Shown here: positions 23,813 to 33,134 of the stretch, one piece after another
Numbering within the stretch: position 1 is the first letter of the stretch
Layout of the letters: every line of letters starts with the position of its first letter
From: an uncultured Gammaproteobacteria bacterium
GTDB lineage: Bacteria; Pseudomonadota; Gammaproteobacteria; Halothiobacillales; Halothiobacillaceae
Assembly (NCBI GenBank): GCA_938004235.1
Contig: CALKWL010000084.1
Coordinates: 1 to 41,064, forward strand
Reading direction: 5' to 3'
DNA length: 41,064 nucleotides
Translations under genes and position numbers: made by a program
The notes under the pieces: model-generated
Seen by the model: the letters and a program-made list of their open reading frames with translations, nothing else
Database searches by the model: none
Told to the model about the DNA's origin: nothing

Positions 23813-26800
23813 GGCGCGGTCGTCTCGGCGGCATCGGGCTTGGCTTCGGCGGTCGCACCGCGTTCGATGATCGGCGCCTCCCAGGTGCCCGTGATTTGGT
23901 AGTTCAGCGTGACGAAGCTTCCGCCGGCCATTTCGAAGAGCTTCTGCGCCACGAAGGTTGCGCCGCCGACAATGGGGCCGCCAGCCACCGTGCCGACAAT
24001 GGGGAGAACATTGCCCAGCGAGGGCGTGGCGGCCATCTGGTAATGCAGGCTTTGGTCGAGCATGTTGCTGTAGCCGGTGATGTTGAGTTTCAACGCTGAG
24101 CTTAGCAGCTCGAATCGTGTGGCGTGGAGCTTGCCGTCATTCAGATTGAGTTCGCTGTCGAGGCGCTCGAAATGCAGACCGTTTCCGAACACGTCGCCAA
24201 AATCGAGAATCAGCCGGCGCGGCAGTTCGGTGAGGCTGATGAGTCCGAGCATTCGTCCTGCGCCCAGTTCAACTTTGTCGATCTTGCCGTCGAGAATGTG
24301 CATTTCGCTCTGACCGTGGGCGCGCGCCCAGTCGAACTGCGCAAGTCCGCCCGGCCAGCTCAGGCTCATGCGCGAGTTGTCCAGAACGCCTTCGCGCAGG
24401 GCGTGCTTGGCGCCTAGCCCTGTCAGGGCTGCGCCGACATTGTCGCTGTTGAATTCGAGCGCCAGGGCGCTATGCGGGTGTCCCTCGGCAGTGCGTCGCC
24501 AGCTGGCCTGGCCGTGCAGCTCCAGGCTTGCCCCCTTGGCGTGCAGCGGGCTGATGATCCAGGCGCTCTCGCCCTTGGGGCTGAGCGAGGCGGCCTGGGG
24601 CGCAGCGCGTAAGTCGAGTTCGCGTAGCCGGATGTCGCCGTAGCTTAACGCGTCGATGCTCAGGTGCAGGGGCGGGAGGCTGGCCGGGTCGATGGGGCTG
24701 GGTTCAAACGCGGGTCTGGATTCCTGCGGCATCTCGTAGGGGGAGGGAGGCGCCTCCGGGAACATCAGGCGGCTGAGCTTGACCTCCACGGGGGCGTCAA
24801 GCGCGGCCTGGGCGGGGATTTTGACCTGACCATGAATGCGTGCTGCGTCCAGTTCGATATTCCAGCCCTGAGGGGTGTGTGCCGCTTCAACGGCGACGTT
24901 GTCCCACGAGGTGCCTAGCGCGCGGAGCTCTCCGATTTTGCTGCTGACGCGTAGCGTCGGTGGAAAAAGCCCGGCGTTCTGTGCTTCGCCATGCGCCAGG
25001 GCACTCATCCACTCATCCACGTTAAAGCTGTTCAGCGCGCCGCTGATAAGCAGTTCCTGCGTCTTGAGCTCCTGTGCTTTGCCGTAGCTGTCTTTGCCCA
25101 GATGAATCGAGCCCGCACTGATGCGTTGTTGCTCAAAGATGAACTGACTGTCGAGCCGATCCGCCTGCTGCATGTCGATGCGCGTCATCTGCCCGTCCCG
25201 GAAGAGGATGTGCGCTTTTGTCGGTTGTTCTTCGCCTGCGGTTTTGTGCAGGGGGGCAGGGTAGTCGATGCTCAAGCCCTGAAGGTTGCTTTCAAGGCTA
25301 AGCTGCATTTCCGGCGTCTTGATCGGGTCGTCGCTCATCAGCAGGCTGGCGCGGAGCGGAAAGCGGCCGGGCAGACGGGCAAGCAGCTCGGGCGGAGCGT
25401 GCAGCCAGTCGGATAATTGGGTTTGCGTCGTGAGGTCGATGCGGTAGCCGCGCTCGCGTGCGGGCGTCTCCGGCATCAGGCGGCTGCTGACGCGAATTTG
25501 TGTCGGTGTCTTGTGCAGCTCGGCGCTCAGGTTTTGGCTGGCGAAGTCGAGGTTGATGAAGTGCAGCTCGCCATTGAGCCGGGTGAAGTCCAGCCCGAAG
25601 GTTTGCAGGCGCGCGTTCTGCGGTCGGTACCAGCCCTCCACGCGGTCGGGAAGCGTGTCGCGCGGGTCAAGGCGAATGCCCATGGCCAGTTCGAGTCCGG
25701 CATGGCCACTCAGTTTGAGGGTATCCAGGTCACTCGGTTTTTTGAAGAGCGGGCTGTGCTTGAGCACATCGAGCATGTGCTCGCTTGCGCCGTGCAGTTT
25801 AAGCCCAAGATCAAGGCGCGGATGATCGAAACTGGGAATGGAAAGTCGGCCTTCGTCGAGCTGTACGCCCTTGATCTGCCCGCGCCGGATGATGCCGCTC
25901 AGCCCGTCGTTGACAAAGGCGAGCTGCCCTTCGAGCCGTTCGGCGGGCGCCCAGCCGGGCGCGGGTAAGGGCGCGTAGTTCAGGTTCAGACGTTCAAAGT
26001 CCACGTTTACACTGAAATGACCGCTGTGATTGGGAAAATAGGGAAAGCGATCGAGCCTGCCATGCAGGCGGATGTCGGCGCGGGGGACATAGCCCTTGCT
26101 GTCCTTGAGTGCGTTATCAAGCCAGACCAGGGCGTCCTTTTCCAGCACCTTGACCGGGAGGTAGGCGGGAATTCGTTCGGTAGGCACCTTGCTCAGGCGG
26201 CCTTGAGCGTCGATCAGCGGGCAGCCTTCCTGCGGCAGATCGAGGCGCAAGCCAAGCTCAAGCGTAAGGTCGGGATTGGTGAGTTGAAGTTGGCGGATGG
26301 CGAGTTTGGTGCGGGGTTGAAGATCGTAGTCATCGGACAGGAACAGTGCCAGGTCGCCGGTAAGCCGTTGGAAGCGCAGGCGTTCGCGCAGTTGTCCGGC
26401 GCTGTCGATGCTTACATCCTCGCTGGCGAGGCGCAGCAGGCTGCGTGTGCCATCCAGCCAAAGCCTGGCGTCAATACCGGTGACGCCAGGCAGGTTTTCT
26501 CCGCCCTGCCAGCCGAAGTCGGCGACCTGCAATGCGCCCTGCGCCTTGAGCGGCTCATGCGCCAGATCCAGGTGCAGGTTCAGCTCCCGCACCATGCCCA
26601 GCGGGCGGTGGCGTTGCAAGGTGCGGCGCATGGTCTCCGGTAAAATGGGGGTGGCGATCAGCCAGGGACGCAGCAGACCCAGATCGATATCCTGGGCGGC
26701 AAGCGCCAGCACATCGCCTTCGCGGCGCATGGAAAAGCGTTGCACGCCGACGTCGGCCATGGCCTTGACTCCGGCCTCGGGCGCGGCTTCTACGCGCTCT

Positions 26801-27930
26801 TGCGGCGCAAGTGCGCCGAGCTTTTCCCACAGGGTGTTGCGAGGGGCGGCGCTTGCCTGCGGCGCAGCCTCCAGATTCAGCGTCCACAGGCTGTCCTGAT
26901 GGCTCAGGTGAATATTGATGTGACTGGCGAGCGTGCCCGTGGCGCTGTTGGGTGGCAGTTCGCGCTCTGGGATCAGTTGCAGGCGTTTGACGAGCACATC
27001 GCTTAAATCCAGGCTGGACTGGGCGTCGATGAGTGCGCCTTTGGACAGGGTGAGCCAGGTCTGGCCGCGAAGCTCGCCGGTCTTGAGTTGGGGTAGGTCG
27101 CTCAGGGCGACGGGCAGCGCCAGATCGCCATTCGGCAGGCTGGCGAACAGGGCGCGCCAGCCGGGCAGTTTAAGCAGCGGCGTATCCAGCCACAGCTCGC
27201 CGCTAGGAAGGCTGAGTTCGGCCAGTGAGCCGTGCAGGCGCGCGCGCAACTCGATATCCCCACCCAGGTTTTCGGGCAATTGCATTTTGAGCGCAAGGCG
27301 CTGTTCAGGTAAGCCTTGTGCAGAAACGCCCTGCTCAAACAAGGCGTCGGCGACCTGGACGCTCAACCTGAGGCCGCTGATTGCATCGTGAACATCGAGC
27401 TGGCTTTGGTGCAGGCGGATCTGGCGCGCCATCCCCATCCAGGCTGGCCAAGCAGCGGGCTCATCAGGTTTGACGGACGTCGGGCGTCCGAGGCTGTCTG
27501 GTGCCGGACTGCTTAGCCCCCAACGTGTGTCCGTGTCGCGTTGCAAATGCAGCACCAGTCCGCGAATATCCAGGGTGTCGAATTGCAGGCGTCCGCTCAA
27601 CAGACTTTGCGGCAGGTCAAAGTGCAGGCTGAGCGTTTGCAGTTGCAGGGGCGTATCGCCTGCGTCGCGTCCCTGGATGCGCGTGTCATGCAGACTCAGG
27701 CGCGGTCCCAGGCCTTCCCAGTCCAAACTCAGGCGTCCGACGCTCAGCGCCAGACCGTGCTCCAGCGCCGCCTGCTCAACCAGGTTGCGCGCCTGCTCGT
27801 CAAACAGCGGCAAGGCCAGACGCGCCACGCTCAGCAGCACAGCAAGCAGGATAATCAGCAGCCCCGCTAGCGGCAGCAGCACGCGGCGCACAAAGCGCAG
27901 GGGCGCGGTGACCAGGCTAAACGGCAGCAT
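23809..27930 (-). CDS. yhdP: YhdP family AsmA-like envelope protein
   Basis: Very large (1373 residues) inner-membrane-anchored protein of the AsmA-like/TamB-like group, with one N-terminal helix (about residues 14-44: RRVLLPLAGLLIILLAVLL) and a long repetitive beta-rich periplasmic body. YhdP is proposed to help move phospholipids to the outer membrane; that role is known from E. coli, not seen here. The C-terminal segment (LGNVLPIVGTVAGGPIVGGATFVAQKLFE) is typical of the family. ATG 27930 is chosen because the 73 residues upstream in frame overlap rng and are Arg/Gly/Pro-rich. No clear Shine-Dalgarno precedes it, so coupling to rng, eight bases away, is likely. Confidence 0.92.
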   Translation of the reverse strand: MLPFSLVTAPLRFVRRVLLPLAGLLIILLAVLLSVARLALPLFDEQARNLVEQAALEHGLALSVGRLSLDWEGLGPRLSLHDTRIQGRDAGDTPLQLQTLSLHFDLPQSLLSGRLQFDTLDIRGLVLHLQRDTDTRWGLSSPAPDSLGRPTSVKPDEPAAWPAWMGMARQIRLHQSQLDVHDAISGLRLSVQVADALFEQGVSAQGLPEQRLALKMQLPENLGGDIELRARLHGSLAELSLPSGELWLDTPLLKLPGWRALFASLPNGDLALPVALSDLPQLKTGELRGQTWLTLSKGALIDAQSSLDLSDVLVKRLQLIPERELPPNSATGTLASHINIHLSHQDSLWTLNLEAAPQASAAPRNTLWEKLGALAPQERVEAAPEAGVKAMADVGVQRFSMRREGDVLALAAQDIDLGLLRPWLIATPILPETMRRTLQRHRPLGMVRELNLHLDLAHEPLKAQGALQVADFGWQGGENLPGVTGIDARLWLDGTRSLLRLASEDVSIDSAGQLRERLRFQRLTGDLALFLSDDYDLQPRTKLAIRQLQLTNPDLTLELGLRLDLPQEGCPLIDAQGRLSKVPTERIPAYLPVKVLEKDALVWLDNALKDSKGYVPRADIRLHGRLDRFPYFPNHSGHFSVNVDFERLNLNYAPLPAPGWAPAERLEGQLAFVNDGLSGIIRRGQIKGVQLDEGRLSIPSFDHPRLDLGLKLHGASEHMLDVLKHSPLFKKPSDLDTLKLSGHAGLELAMGIRLDPRDTLPDRVEGWYRPQNARLQTFGLDFTRLNGELHFINLDFASQNLSAELHKTPTQIRVSSRLMPETPARERGYRIDLTTQTQLSDWLHAPPELLARLPGRFPLRASLLMSDDPIKTPEMQLSLESNLQGLSIDYPAPLHKTAGEEQPTKAHILFRDGQMTRIDMQQADRLDSQFIFEQQRISAGSIHLGKDSYGKAQELKTQELLISGALNSFNVDEWMSALAHGEAQNAGLFPPTLRVSSKIGELRALGTSWDNVAVEAAHTPQGWNIELDAARIHGQVKIPAQAALDAPVEVKLSRLMFPEAPPSPYEMPQESRPAFEPSPIDPASLPPLHLSIDALSYGDIRLRELDLRAAPQAASLSPKGESAWIISPLHAKGASLELHGQASWRRTAEGHPHSALALEFNSDNVGAALTGLGAKHALREGVLDNSRMSLSWPGGLAQFDWARAHGQSEMHILDGKIDKVELGAGRMLGLISLTELPRRLILDFGDVFGNGLHFERLDSELNLNDGKLHATRFELLSSALKLNITGYSNMLDQSLHYQMAATPSLGNVLPIVGTVAGGPIVGGATFVAQKLFEMAGGSFVTLNYQITGTWEAPIIERGATAEAKPDAAETTAP

Positions 27931-27938
27931 CCGGGGGG

Positions 27939-29411
27939 CTACATCAGCACGATGTCGTACTGTTCGGGGGTGTAGAGCGCCTCCACCTGCAAGCGTACCG
28001 GCACGCCGGTAAATGCCTGCAACTCGGCCAAGGCGGTGGAGTCTTCGTCCAGCAGGCGGTCGATCACGCTTTGCGCGGCCAGCACCAGCATCTGTTTGGC
28101 CTGGTATTGGCGCGCCAGGCGCAGAATCTCGCGGAAAACCTCGTAACACACGGTCTCGGCGGTCTTGATGCTGCCGCGCCCGCCGCAGGTCGGGCAGGGC
28201 TCGCAGAGGATGTGCTCCAGGCTTTCGCGCGTGCGTTTGCGCGTCATTTCGATCAGCCCAAGCGAAGACACTGCCGAAACCTTGGTTTTGGCATGGTCGC
28301 GCTCCAGCGCTTTTTGCAGAGCGGCGGAGACCTGTTCGCGATGTTCCTGCTCGTGCATGTCGATAAAATCGAGAATGATGATGCCGCCCAGATTGCGCAG
28401 GCGCAGCTGGCGCGCAATGGCCTGCGCCGCTTCCAGGTTGGTCTTGAAAATGGTTTCTTCCAGGGTGCGGTGGCCGACATAGCCGCCGGTGTTCACGTCC
28501 ACCGTGGTCATGGCCTCGGTTTGATCGACCACCAGATAACCGCCGGACTTGAGCGGCACCTTGCGCTCCAGCGCGCGCTGGATTTCGTCCTCGACGTTGT
28601 ACAGCTCGAAAATTGGCCGCTCGCCGCTGTAGTGCTCCAGCAGCGGCAACAGCTCCGGCTCCATGCGTTCGGCAAAATGCGCGGCGCGATGATAGGTTTC
28701 GCGCGAGTCGATGCGCACTTTTTCTACATCTTCGCCGACCAGATCGCGCAGGGTGCGCAGCACAATCGGCAGATCTTCATGCACCAGGCGACCAGCGGCG
28801 GCACGTTGCGCGCGTTCGGCAATATCACGCCACAATTTGTGCAGAAATAACATGTCGCGCACCAGACTGGCATCGCTCACGCCTTCGGCGGCCGTGCGCA
28901 CGATAAACCCGCCGGGAATGGCCTGTTCAAGCATGGCGCTTTGCAGCATGGTTTTGAGGCGGGCGCGTTCTTCGGCGCATTCGATGCGGCTTGATACCCC
29001 GACATTGCGTCCGCTGGGAAGATAGACCAAGTAGCGGCTGGGGATGGTGATTTCCGAGGTCAGGCGCGCGCCCTTGGCGCCGAGCGGGTCTTTGATGACC
29101 TGCACCAGCAGCTCTTGCCCGGAGCGCAGGATTTCCTGAATCTGTGGCGGGGTGATTTCCACCCCGGTCTGCTTTTCTTCCGGTGTCAGATCCAGATCGG
29201 AAGCGTGCAAAAACGCCGCGCGCTCCAGGCCAATGTCGATAAATGCGGCCTCCATGCCGGGAAGTACGCGGCTGACGCGGCCTTTGTAGATATTGCTCAC
29301 GATGCCGCGATTGCGTTGGCGTTCGATGGCGATTTCCTGCAACACGCCGTTTTCCACGAAAGCGATACGCGTTTCCTGCGGGGTGACGTTAATCAGGATT
29401 TCTTCGCTCAT
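27939..29411 (-). CDS. rng: Ribonuclease G
   Basis: Endoribonuclease of the RNase E/G family, which processes 16S rRNA 5' ends and decays mRNA. At 490 residues it lacks the long C-terminal scaffold of RNase E. It has the N-terminal S1 domain (GIVSNIYKGRVSRVLPGMEAAF at 36-57), a 5'-sensor region, the catalytic aspartates Asp305 (TTVDVNTG) and Asp348 (IILDFIDM), and the zinc-link CPTC at 406-409. ATG 29411 overlaps the maf stop (ATGA). It sits in the conserved maf-rng-yhdP order. Confidence 0.97.
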   Translation of the reverse strand: MSEEILINVTPQETRIAFVENGVLQEIAIERQRNRGIVSNIYKGRVSRVLPGMEAAFIDIGLERAAFLHASDLDLTPEEKQTGVEITPPQIQEILRSGQELLVQVIKDPLGAKGARLTSEITIPSRYLVYLPSGRNVGVSSRIECAEERARLKTMLQSAMLEQAIPGGFIVRTAAEGVSDASLVRDMLFLHKLWRDIAERAQRAAAGRLVHEDLPIVLRTLRDLVGEDVEKVRIDSRETYHRAAHFAERMEPELLPLLEHYSGERPIFELYNVEDEIQRALERKVPLKSGGYLVVDQTEAMTTVDVNTGGYVGHRTLEETIFKTNLEAAQAIARQLRLRNLGGIIILDFIDMHEQEHREQVSAALQKALERDHAKTKVSAVSSLGLIEMTRKRTRESLEHILCEPCPTCGGRGSIKTAETVCYEVFREILRLARQYQAKQMLVLAAQSVIDRLLDEDSTALAELQAFTGVPVRLQVEALYTPEQYDIVLM

Positions 29412-29998
29412 GCTATCCCTGCCTCCCAGATCGGTATGCCAGCGTGACGCAATAACTCGGCGGTTTCAAATAGCGGCAAGCCCATGACGCCGGAATAGCT
29501 GCCTTCCAGCCGGGTAATGAATGCGCCTGCCAAACCTTGAATGGCATAGCCGCCCGCCTTGTCTGCGGGTTCGCCCGTGCCCCAGTAGGCGATGATTTCA
29601 GCGTCTCTCAGCGGACGGAAGCAGACATGGCTGATGGATAAAAACGCCCGCATTTCGTCAGCCTGCGCCAGTGCCACAGCGGTATACACCTCGTGCTGAC
29701 GCCCGGACAGACGCTGCATGACGGCGATAAAGTCGTCGCGGTTACGCGGCTTGCCCAGCGCCTCATTTTCAAAGCTGACCAGCGTATCGGCAGCGAGCAC
29801 GATCTGAGCGCTCGTAGTGGCGAGGCGCACACCCGCTTCAGCCTTGCTGCGCGCCAGACGCAGCGCCGTTTCGGCGCTGACTTCACCGGGATGTGGCGAT
29901 TCGTCGGTCTCCACGGCGCGCTGCACAAAGTCCACCCCAATTTGCCTGAGCAATTCGGCGCGGCGCGGTGAGGTGGAAGCGAGGATGAGTCTGGACAT
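29408..29998 (-). CDS. maf: Maf-like nucleotide pyrophosphatase (YhdE type, dTTP/UTP)
   Basis: 196-residue Maf/HAM1-fold house-cleaning enzyme that hydrolyses non-canonical or excess nucleoside triphosphates. Family segments are LASTSPRRAELL at the N-terminus, VLAADTLV, SGRQHEVYTAVAL and GEPADKAGGYAIQG. The YhdE branch in E. coli prefers dTTP and UTP; assignment to it rests on position beside rng. A palindromic repeat fills the gap to rlmH upstream of its start on this strand. Confidence 0.94.
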   Translation of the reverse strand: MSRLILASTSPRRAELLRQIGVDFVQRAVETDESPHPGEVSAETALRLARSKAEAGVRLATTSAQIVLAADTLVSFENEALGKPRNRDDFIAVMQRLSGRQHEVYTAVALAQADEMRAFLSISHVCFRPLRDAEIIAYWGTGEPADKAGGYAIQGLAGAFITRLEGSYSGVMGLPLFETAELLRHAGIPIWEAGIA

Positions 29999-30032
29999 TG
30001 TTTATTGCTATGGCACGAATATGTCTTGAAGA

Positions 30033-30109
30033 CGTAGGGCGGATAAGCGTAGCGCATCCGCCAATGTTTCCGGCATTAAGGTGGATGCGCTGCGCTTGTC
30101 CCTCCTACG
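30033..30109. repeat. REP-like palindrome, family 1, between maf and rlmH
   Basis: Imperfect inverted repeat with 30-base arms at 30033-30062 and 30080-30109, 25 of 30 positions complementary, loop 17 bases. Its left arm differs from that at 11989-12016 at only 4 of 28 positions, which establishes a dispersed family. It lies between two minus-strand genes and could act as a transcript-stabilising hairpin. Confidence 0.9.
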
Positions 30110-30131
30110 GCTTTCTGTGGCTAAAAAGGAT

Positions 30132-30614
30132 TTACGCCCGGTGATACGGGTGATTATTCAGCAGGCTCCATGCGCGATAGACCTGCTCGGCCAAAACGAT
30201 GCGCACCAGCGGATGCGGAAAGGTCAACGGCGAGAGCGACCAGCGCGCGTGCGCTTCGTTAAGCAGAGCTTCATCCAGTCCATCGGGGCCGCCGACCAGC
30301 AAGACGACATCGCTGTGTTCCTGCATCCAGACACCCAGACGCCGCGACAGTTCCGGGGTGTCCCATGTCTTGCCCAAAACATCCAGTGCAACGATGTATG
30401 CGCCTTTGGGCAGTGCGGCGCGGATAAGCTCGGCCTCCTCGCGTTTCCACTTGAGCGCATCACCGGGATTGCCCCCCGATTTTCCGCGCGTCGCCAGGGG
30501 CAGTTCGCGCAGCACCAGGCTGCACTCGCGCGGCAAGCGGCGGGCGTATTCATCGTAGCCTGCAAGCACCCAGGGCGGCATTTTCTCGCCAATGGCGACA
30601 AGGTGAATTTTCAT
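30132..30614 (-). CDS. rlmH: 23S rRNA pseudouridine-1915 N3-methyltransferase RlmH
   Basis: SPOUT-class methyltransferase, 160 residues against about 155 in E. coli. It carries the knot-forming segments VALDVLGKTW and LLVGGPDGLDEAL, and the invariant C-terminal HPYHR that binds the ribosomal substrate. It methylates the 70S ribosome at helix 69. It lies between two palindromic repeats (30033-30109 and 30632-30692) and is separated from rsfS by about 100 bases, in the widespread rsfS-rlmH order. Confidence 0.97.
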   Translation of the reverse strand: MKIHLVAIGEKMPPWVLAGYDEYARRLPRECSLVLRELPLATRGKSGGNPGDALKWKREEAELIRAALPKGAYIVALDVLGKTWDTPELSRRLGVWMQEHSDVVLLVGGPDGLDEALLNEAHARWSLSPLTFPHPLVRIVLAEQVYRAWSLLNNHPYHRA

Positions 30615-30631
30615 ACGTAGGATCGGCGTGT

Positions 30632-30692
30632 TGTAGGTGCGAATTCATTCGCACAATTTGGCTTGGTTTGTGCGAATAAATTCGCACCTACA
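30632..30692. repeat. REP-like palindrome, family 2, between rlmH and rsfS
   Basis: Two 25-base arms (30632-30656 and 30668-30692) pair at 24 of 25 positions. Each arm is itself palindromic: GTGCGAAT-TC-ATTCGCAC and GTGCGAAT-AA-ATTCGCAC. The same unit recurs once at 38491-38512. The double arrangement of head-to-head units resembles a REP-pair (BIME-like) element. Confidence 0.92.
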
Positions 30693-30718
30693 TGCGCCCT
30701 GTTCACACCTGCTCCTGA

Positions 30719-31069
30719 CTAAGCGCTACGCGCGTGTTCCCCACCCAGCGCCCATAATTTTTCGAGCTGATAGTACTCGCGGGTTTCCGGCAGCATGACG
30801 TGAATCACAACCTCGCCCAGATCAAGCAGCACCCAGTTGGCCTGTGACTGGTCATTGCCTTCGATGCCCAGCGGGCGTATGCCGGCTGTGCGTACCTTGT
30901 CTTCGACATTGGCGGCCAGGGATTTGACATGCCGGTCAGAATTGCCGGAGGCAAAAATCATCAGATCGGTAAAAGAGCAGCGACCGCGCACATCCATAAC
31001 CTGGATGTTTTCACCTTTCAGGTCTTCAAGTGCGGTGACGATAAGATCGCGTAGGGGTTCTAGTTCCAT
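30719..31069 (-). CDS. rsfS: Ribosomal silencing factor RsfS
   Basis: Small protein (116 residues from ATG 31069) that binds uL14 on the large subunit and blocks subunit joining when growth slows. Family segments present: VMDVRGRCSFTDLMIFASG, SDRHVKSLAANVEDKV, and the end region WVLLDLGEVVIHVMLPETREYY. The in-frame upstream extension to 31099 would start at TTG and overlap nadD, so ATG 31069 is preferred. It is encoded between rlmH and nadD, the common order. Confidence 0.95.
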   Translation of the reverse strand: MELEPLRDLIVTALEDLKGENIQVMDVRGRCSFTDLMIFASGNSDRHVKSLAANVEDKVRTAGIRPLGIEGNDQSQANWVLLDLGEVVIHVMLPETREYYQLEKLWALGGEHARSA

Positions 31070-31095
31070 GGGGTTCTCGTTTGGGGAAAGTGAAG

Positions 31096-31710
31096 TCAAT
31101 AAAGTGAGTGTGTCGCAATGTAATCCTGCACCGGCTTGGGCAAAAGATAGCGCGTACTGCGCCCGGCGGCAGTCAGCTCACGGATATGGGTGGCTGAAAT
31201 ATCCAGTGCGGTAATGGGGACTTCGACAATGCGACCGGCCGGCACAGATTCAAGCGCGCCCCATGGACAGGCGCGCGCCGCCAGCAGTTCAGCGGCTTCA
31301 TCTTCGGCGCGCGCGCCGGGGCGGGTGGCAATCGCCAGATGCACCAGCCCCAGGATATGTACCCACTCACGCCAGCGGGTGAAGCCGTTAAACGCATCCA
31401 TGCCCATTATCAGCACCAGCGGGCGCTCACCCAACTCGTCGCGTAGCGAGGCACAGGTATCCACCATCCACGATGCGCCGCCGCGCGCGTACTCACGGCT
31501 GTCCACGCAAAAATGCGGATTGTCTATAAGCGCTGCCTCGACCATGGACAGACGATGCACGGCGGAGGCCATGGGCGTGCGCCGATGCGGCGGCTGGAAG
31601 GCGGGCACAAAGCGTACCTGCGCAAGCTCCAGCGCCTCGCGTACCTCCTCGGCCAGCCGCAGATGCCCAAGATGGATGGGATCGAAGGTGCCGCCGAGAA
31701 TGCCGATCAA
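31096..31710 (-). CDS. nadD: Nicotinate-mononucleotide adenylyltransferase NadD
   Basis: Makes nicotinate adenine dinucleotide, the penultimate step of NAD synthesis. The 204-residue protein opens with GILGGTFDPIHLGHL, containing the nucleotidyltransferase H-x-G-H-like motif, has FQPPHRR, the WMVDT segment, and the C-terminal ISATHIRE (the ISSTxxR motif). It lies 12 bases downstream of proA on the minus strand, consistent with one transcript proA-nadD-rsfS-rlmH. Confidence 0.96.
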   Translation of the reverse strand: MIGILGGTFDPIHLGHLRLAEEVREALELAQVRFVPAFQPPHRRTPMASAVHRLSMVEAALIDNPHFCVDSREYARGGASWMVDTCASLRDELGERPLVLIMGMDAFNGFTRWREWVHILGLVHLAIATRPGARAEDEAAELLAARACPWGALESVPAGRIVEVPITALDISATHIRELTAAGRSTRYLLPKPVQDYIATHSLY

Positions 31711-31722
31711 AGACCGGAGCCC

Positions 31723-32979
31723 TTAGCCGCGTACATGCCCATCGCCCAACACGATGTATTTCTGTGTGGTCAAGCCTTCCAGTCCCACCGGGCCGCGTGC
31801 GTGCAGCTTGTCGGTGGAAATGCCGATTTCCGCGCCCAGGCCGTATTCGAAGCCGTCGGCGAAGCGGGTGGAAGCGTTGACCATCACGCTGCTGGAGTCC
31901 ACCTCGCGCAGGAAGCGGCGGGCGCGGGTGAGATCCTCGCTGATGATGGCATCGGTGTGGTGCGAGCCGTAGGTTTCGATATGGTCAATCGCCATGTCCA
32001 AGTCATCGACCACCTTGATCGACAAAATCGGCGCGAGGTATTCGGTGCTCCAATCGTCTTCAGTGGCGGCTTTGATGTCCTCGTCGGCGAGAATCGCGCG
32101 CGTGCGCGCACAACCGCGCAGTTCCACGCCCTTGGCCAGATAGCTTGATGCCAGCGCGGGCAGGATGTCGTCGGCAATCGCCTCGGCCACCAGCAGGGTT
32201 TCCATGGCATTGCACACGCCGTAGCGGTGGGTTTTGGCGTTGACGGCGACTTTGAGCGCTTTTTGAATGTCCGCCGTGTCGTCGATGTACACATGGCAGA
32301 TGCCGTCGAGATGCTTGATGACCGGGATCAGGCTTTCGTTCGCGACCCGCTCGGTCAGCGACTTGCCGCCGCGCGGGATGATGACGTCGATCAGGCCGCG
32401 TGCGCGCAGCATGGCGCCCACCGCTTCGCGGTCGGTGGTGGGGATGACCTGCACGGCGGTCTCCGGCAAACCGGCCTTGCGCAAACCGTTTTGAATGCAG
32501 GCGGCGAGAGCGCGATTGGAGTGCGCCGCTTCCGAGCCGCCGCGCAGGATGACCGCGTTGCCGGACTTCAGGCACAGCGCGGCGGCGTCCACGGTCACAT
32601 TCGGGCGCGATTCGTAAATGATGCCGATCACGCCGATGGGAACGCGCATCTTGCCGAGCTGGATGCCGGAGGGGCGGTAGGTCATGTCGTCGATGGCGCC
32701 CACCGGGTCGGGCAGGGCGATGATCTGGCGCACGCCCTCGGCCATGTCGGCAATGCGCTTGGCGTCAATGGAGAGACGGTCGAGCATGGCCGCATCCAGT
32801 CCCGCGACCTTGCCTGCGTCCAGATCAAGCGCGTTGGCAGCAATGATTTCATCGGCGCCGTCCACAATCGCCTGGGCAATGGCCTCCAGTGCCTTGTTCT
32901 TGGCGGCGGTTTCGGCGCGCGCTAATTGGCGCGCGGCTTGGCGCGCCTGCTGACCGAGAGTTTGAATAAGCTGTTGCAT
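31723..32979 (-). CDS. proA: Gamma-glutamyl phosphate reductase ProA
   Basis: Second step of proline synthesis; NADPH-dependent reduction of glutamyl phosphate to the semialdehyde. The 418-residue protein has the aldehyde dehydrogenase fold, with PIGVIGIIYESRPNVT, RGGSEAAHSN, and the catalytic Cys256 in YGVCNAMETLLVA. The end contains GPVGLEGLTTQKYI, a family mark. ATG 32979 is the first plausible start. The gene heads the minus-strand group that continues through nadD, and it is divergent from the DUF4124 gene. Confidence 0.97.
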   Translation of the reverse strand: MQQLIQTLGQQARQAARQLARAETAAKNKALEAIAQAIVDGADEIIAANALDLDAGKVAGLDAAMLDRLSIDAKRIADMAEGVRQIIALPDPVGAIDDMTYRPSGIQLGKMRVPIGVIGIIYESRPNVTVDAAALCLKSGNAVILRGGSEAAHSNRALAACIQNGLRKAGLPETAVQVIPTTDREAVGAMLRARGLIDVIIPRGGKSLTERVANESLIPVIKHLDGICHVYIDDTADIQKALKVAVNAKTHRYGVCNAMETLLVAEAIADDILPALASSYLAKGVELRGCARTRAILADEDIKAATEDDWSTEYLAPILSIKVVDDLDMAIDHIETYGSHHTDAIISEDLTRARRFLREVDSSSVMVNASTRFADGFEYGLGAEIGISTDKLHARGPVGLEGLTTQKYIVLGDGHVRG

Positions 32980-33134
32980 GGTGATTAATCAATAAATTCG
33001 TCGGTGGGTGCGATTGTCGCAGAAACTGAAGCGCGATGCCCCTTTGCTTTGGTCAGGCCGCCTGTCGGCGGCAGAGCTGTCATCAAACGGGAGTATTTTT
33101 CATGTCAGGGTTTGGAACCTCAGCGAGGAAGTTT

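Noticed and set aside
33057..33072. GCCGCC-TGTC-GGCGGC hairpin upstream of the DUF4124 gene
   Set aside because: Short and GC-rich, as often happens by chance in this genome. No T-run and no conserved position to support a function.
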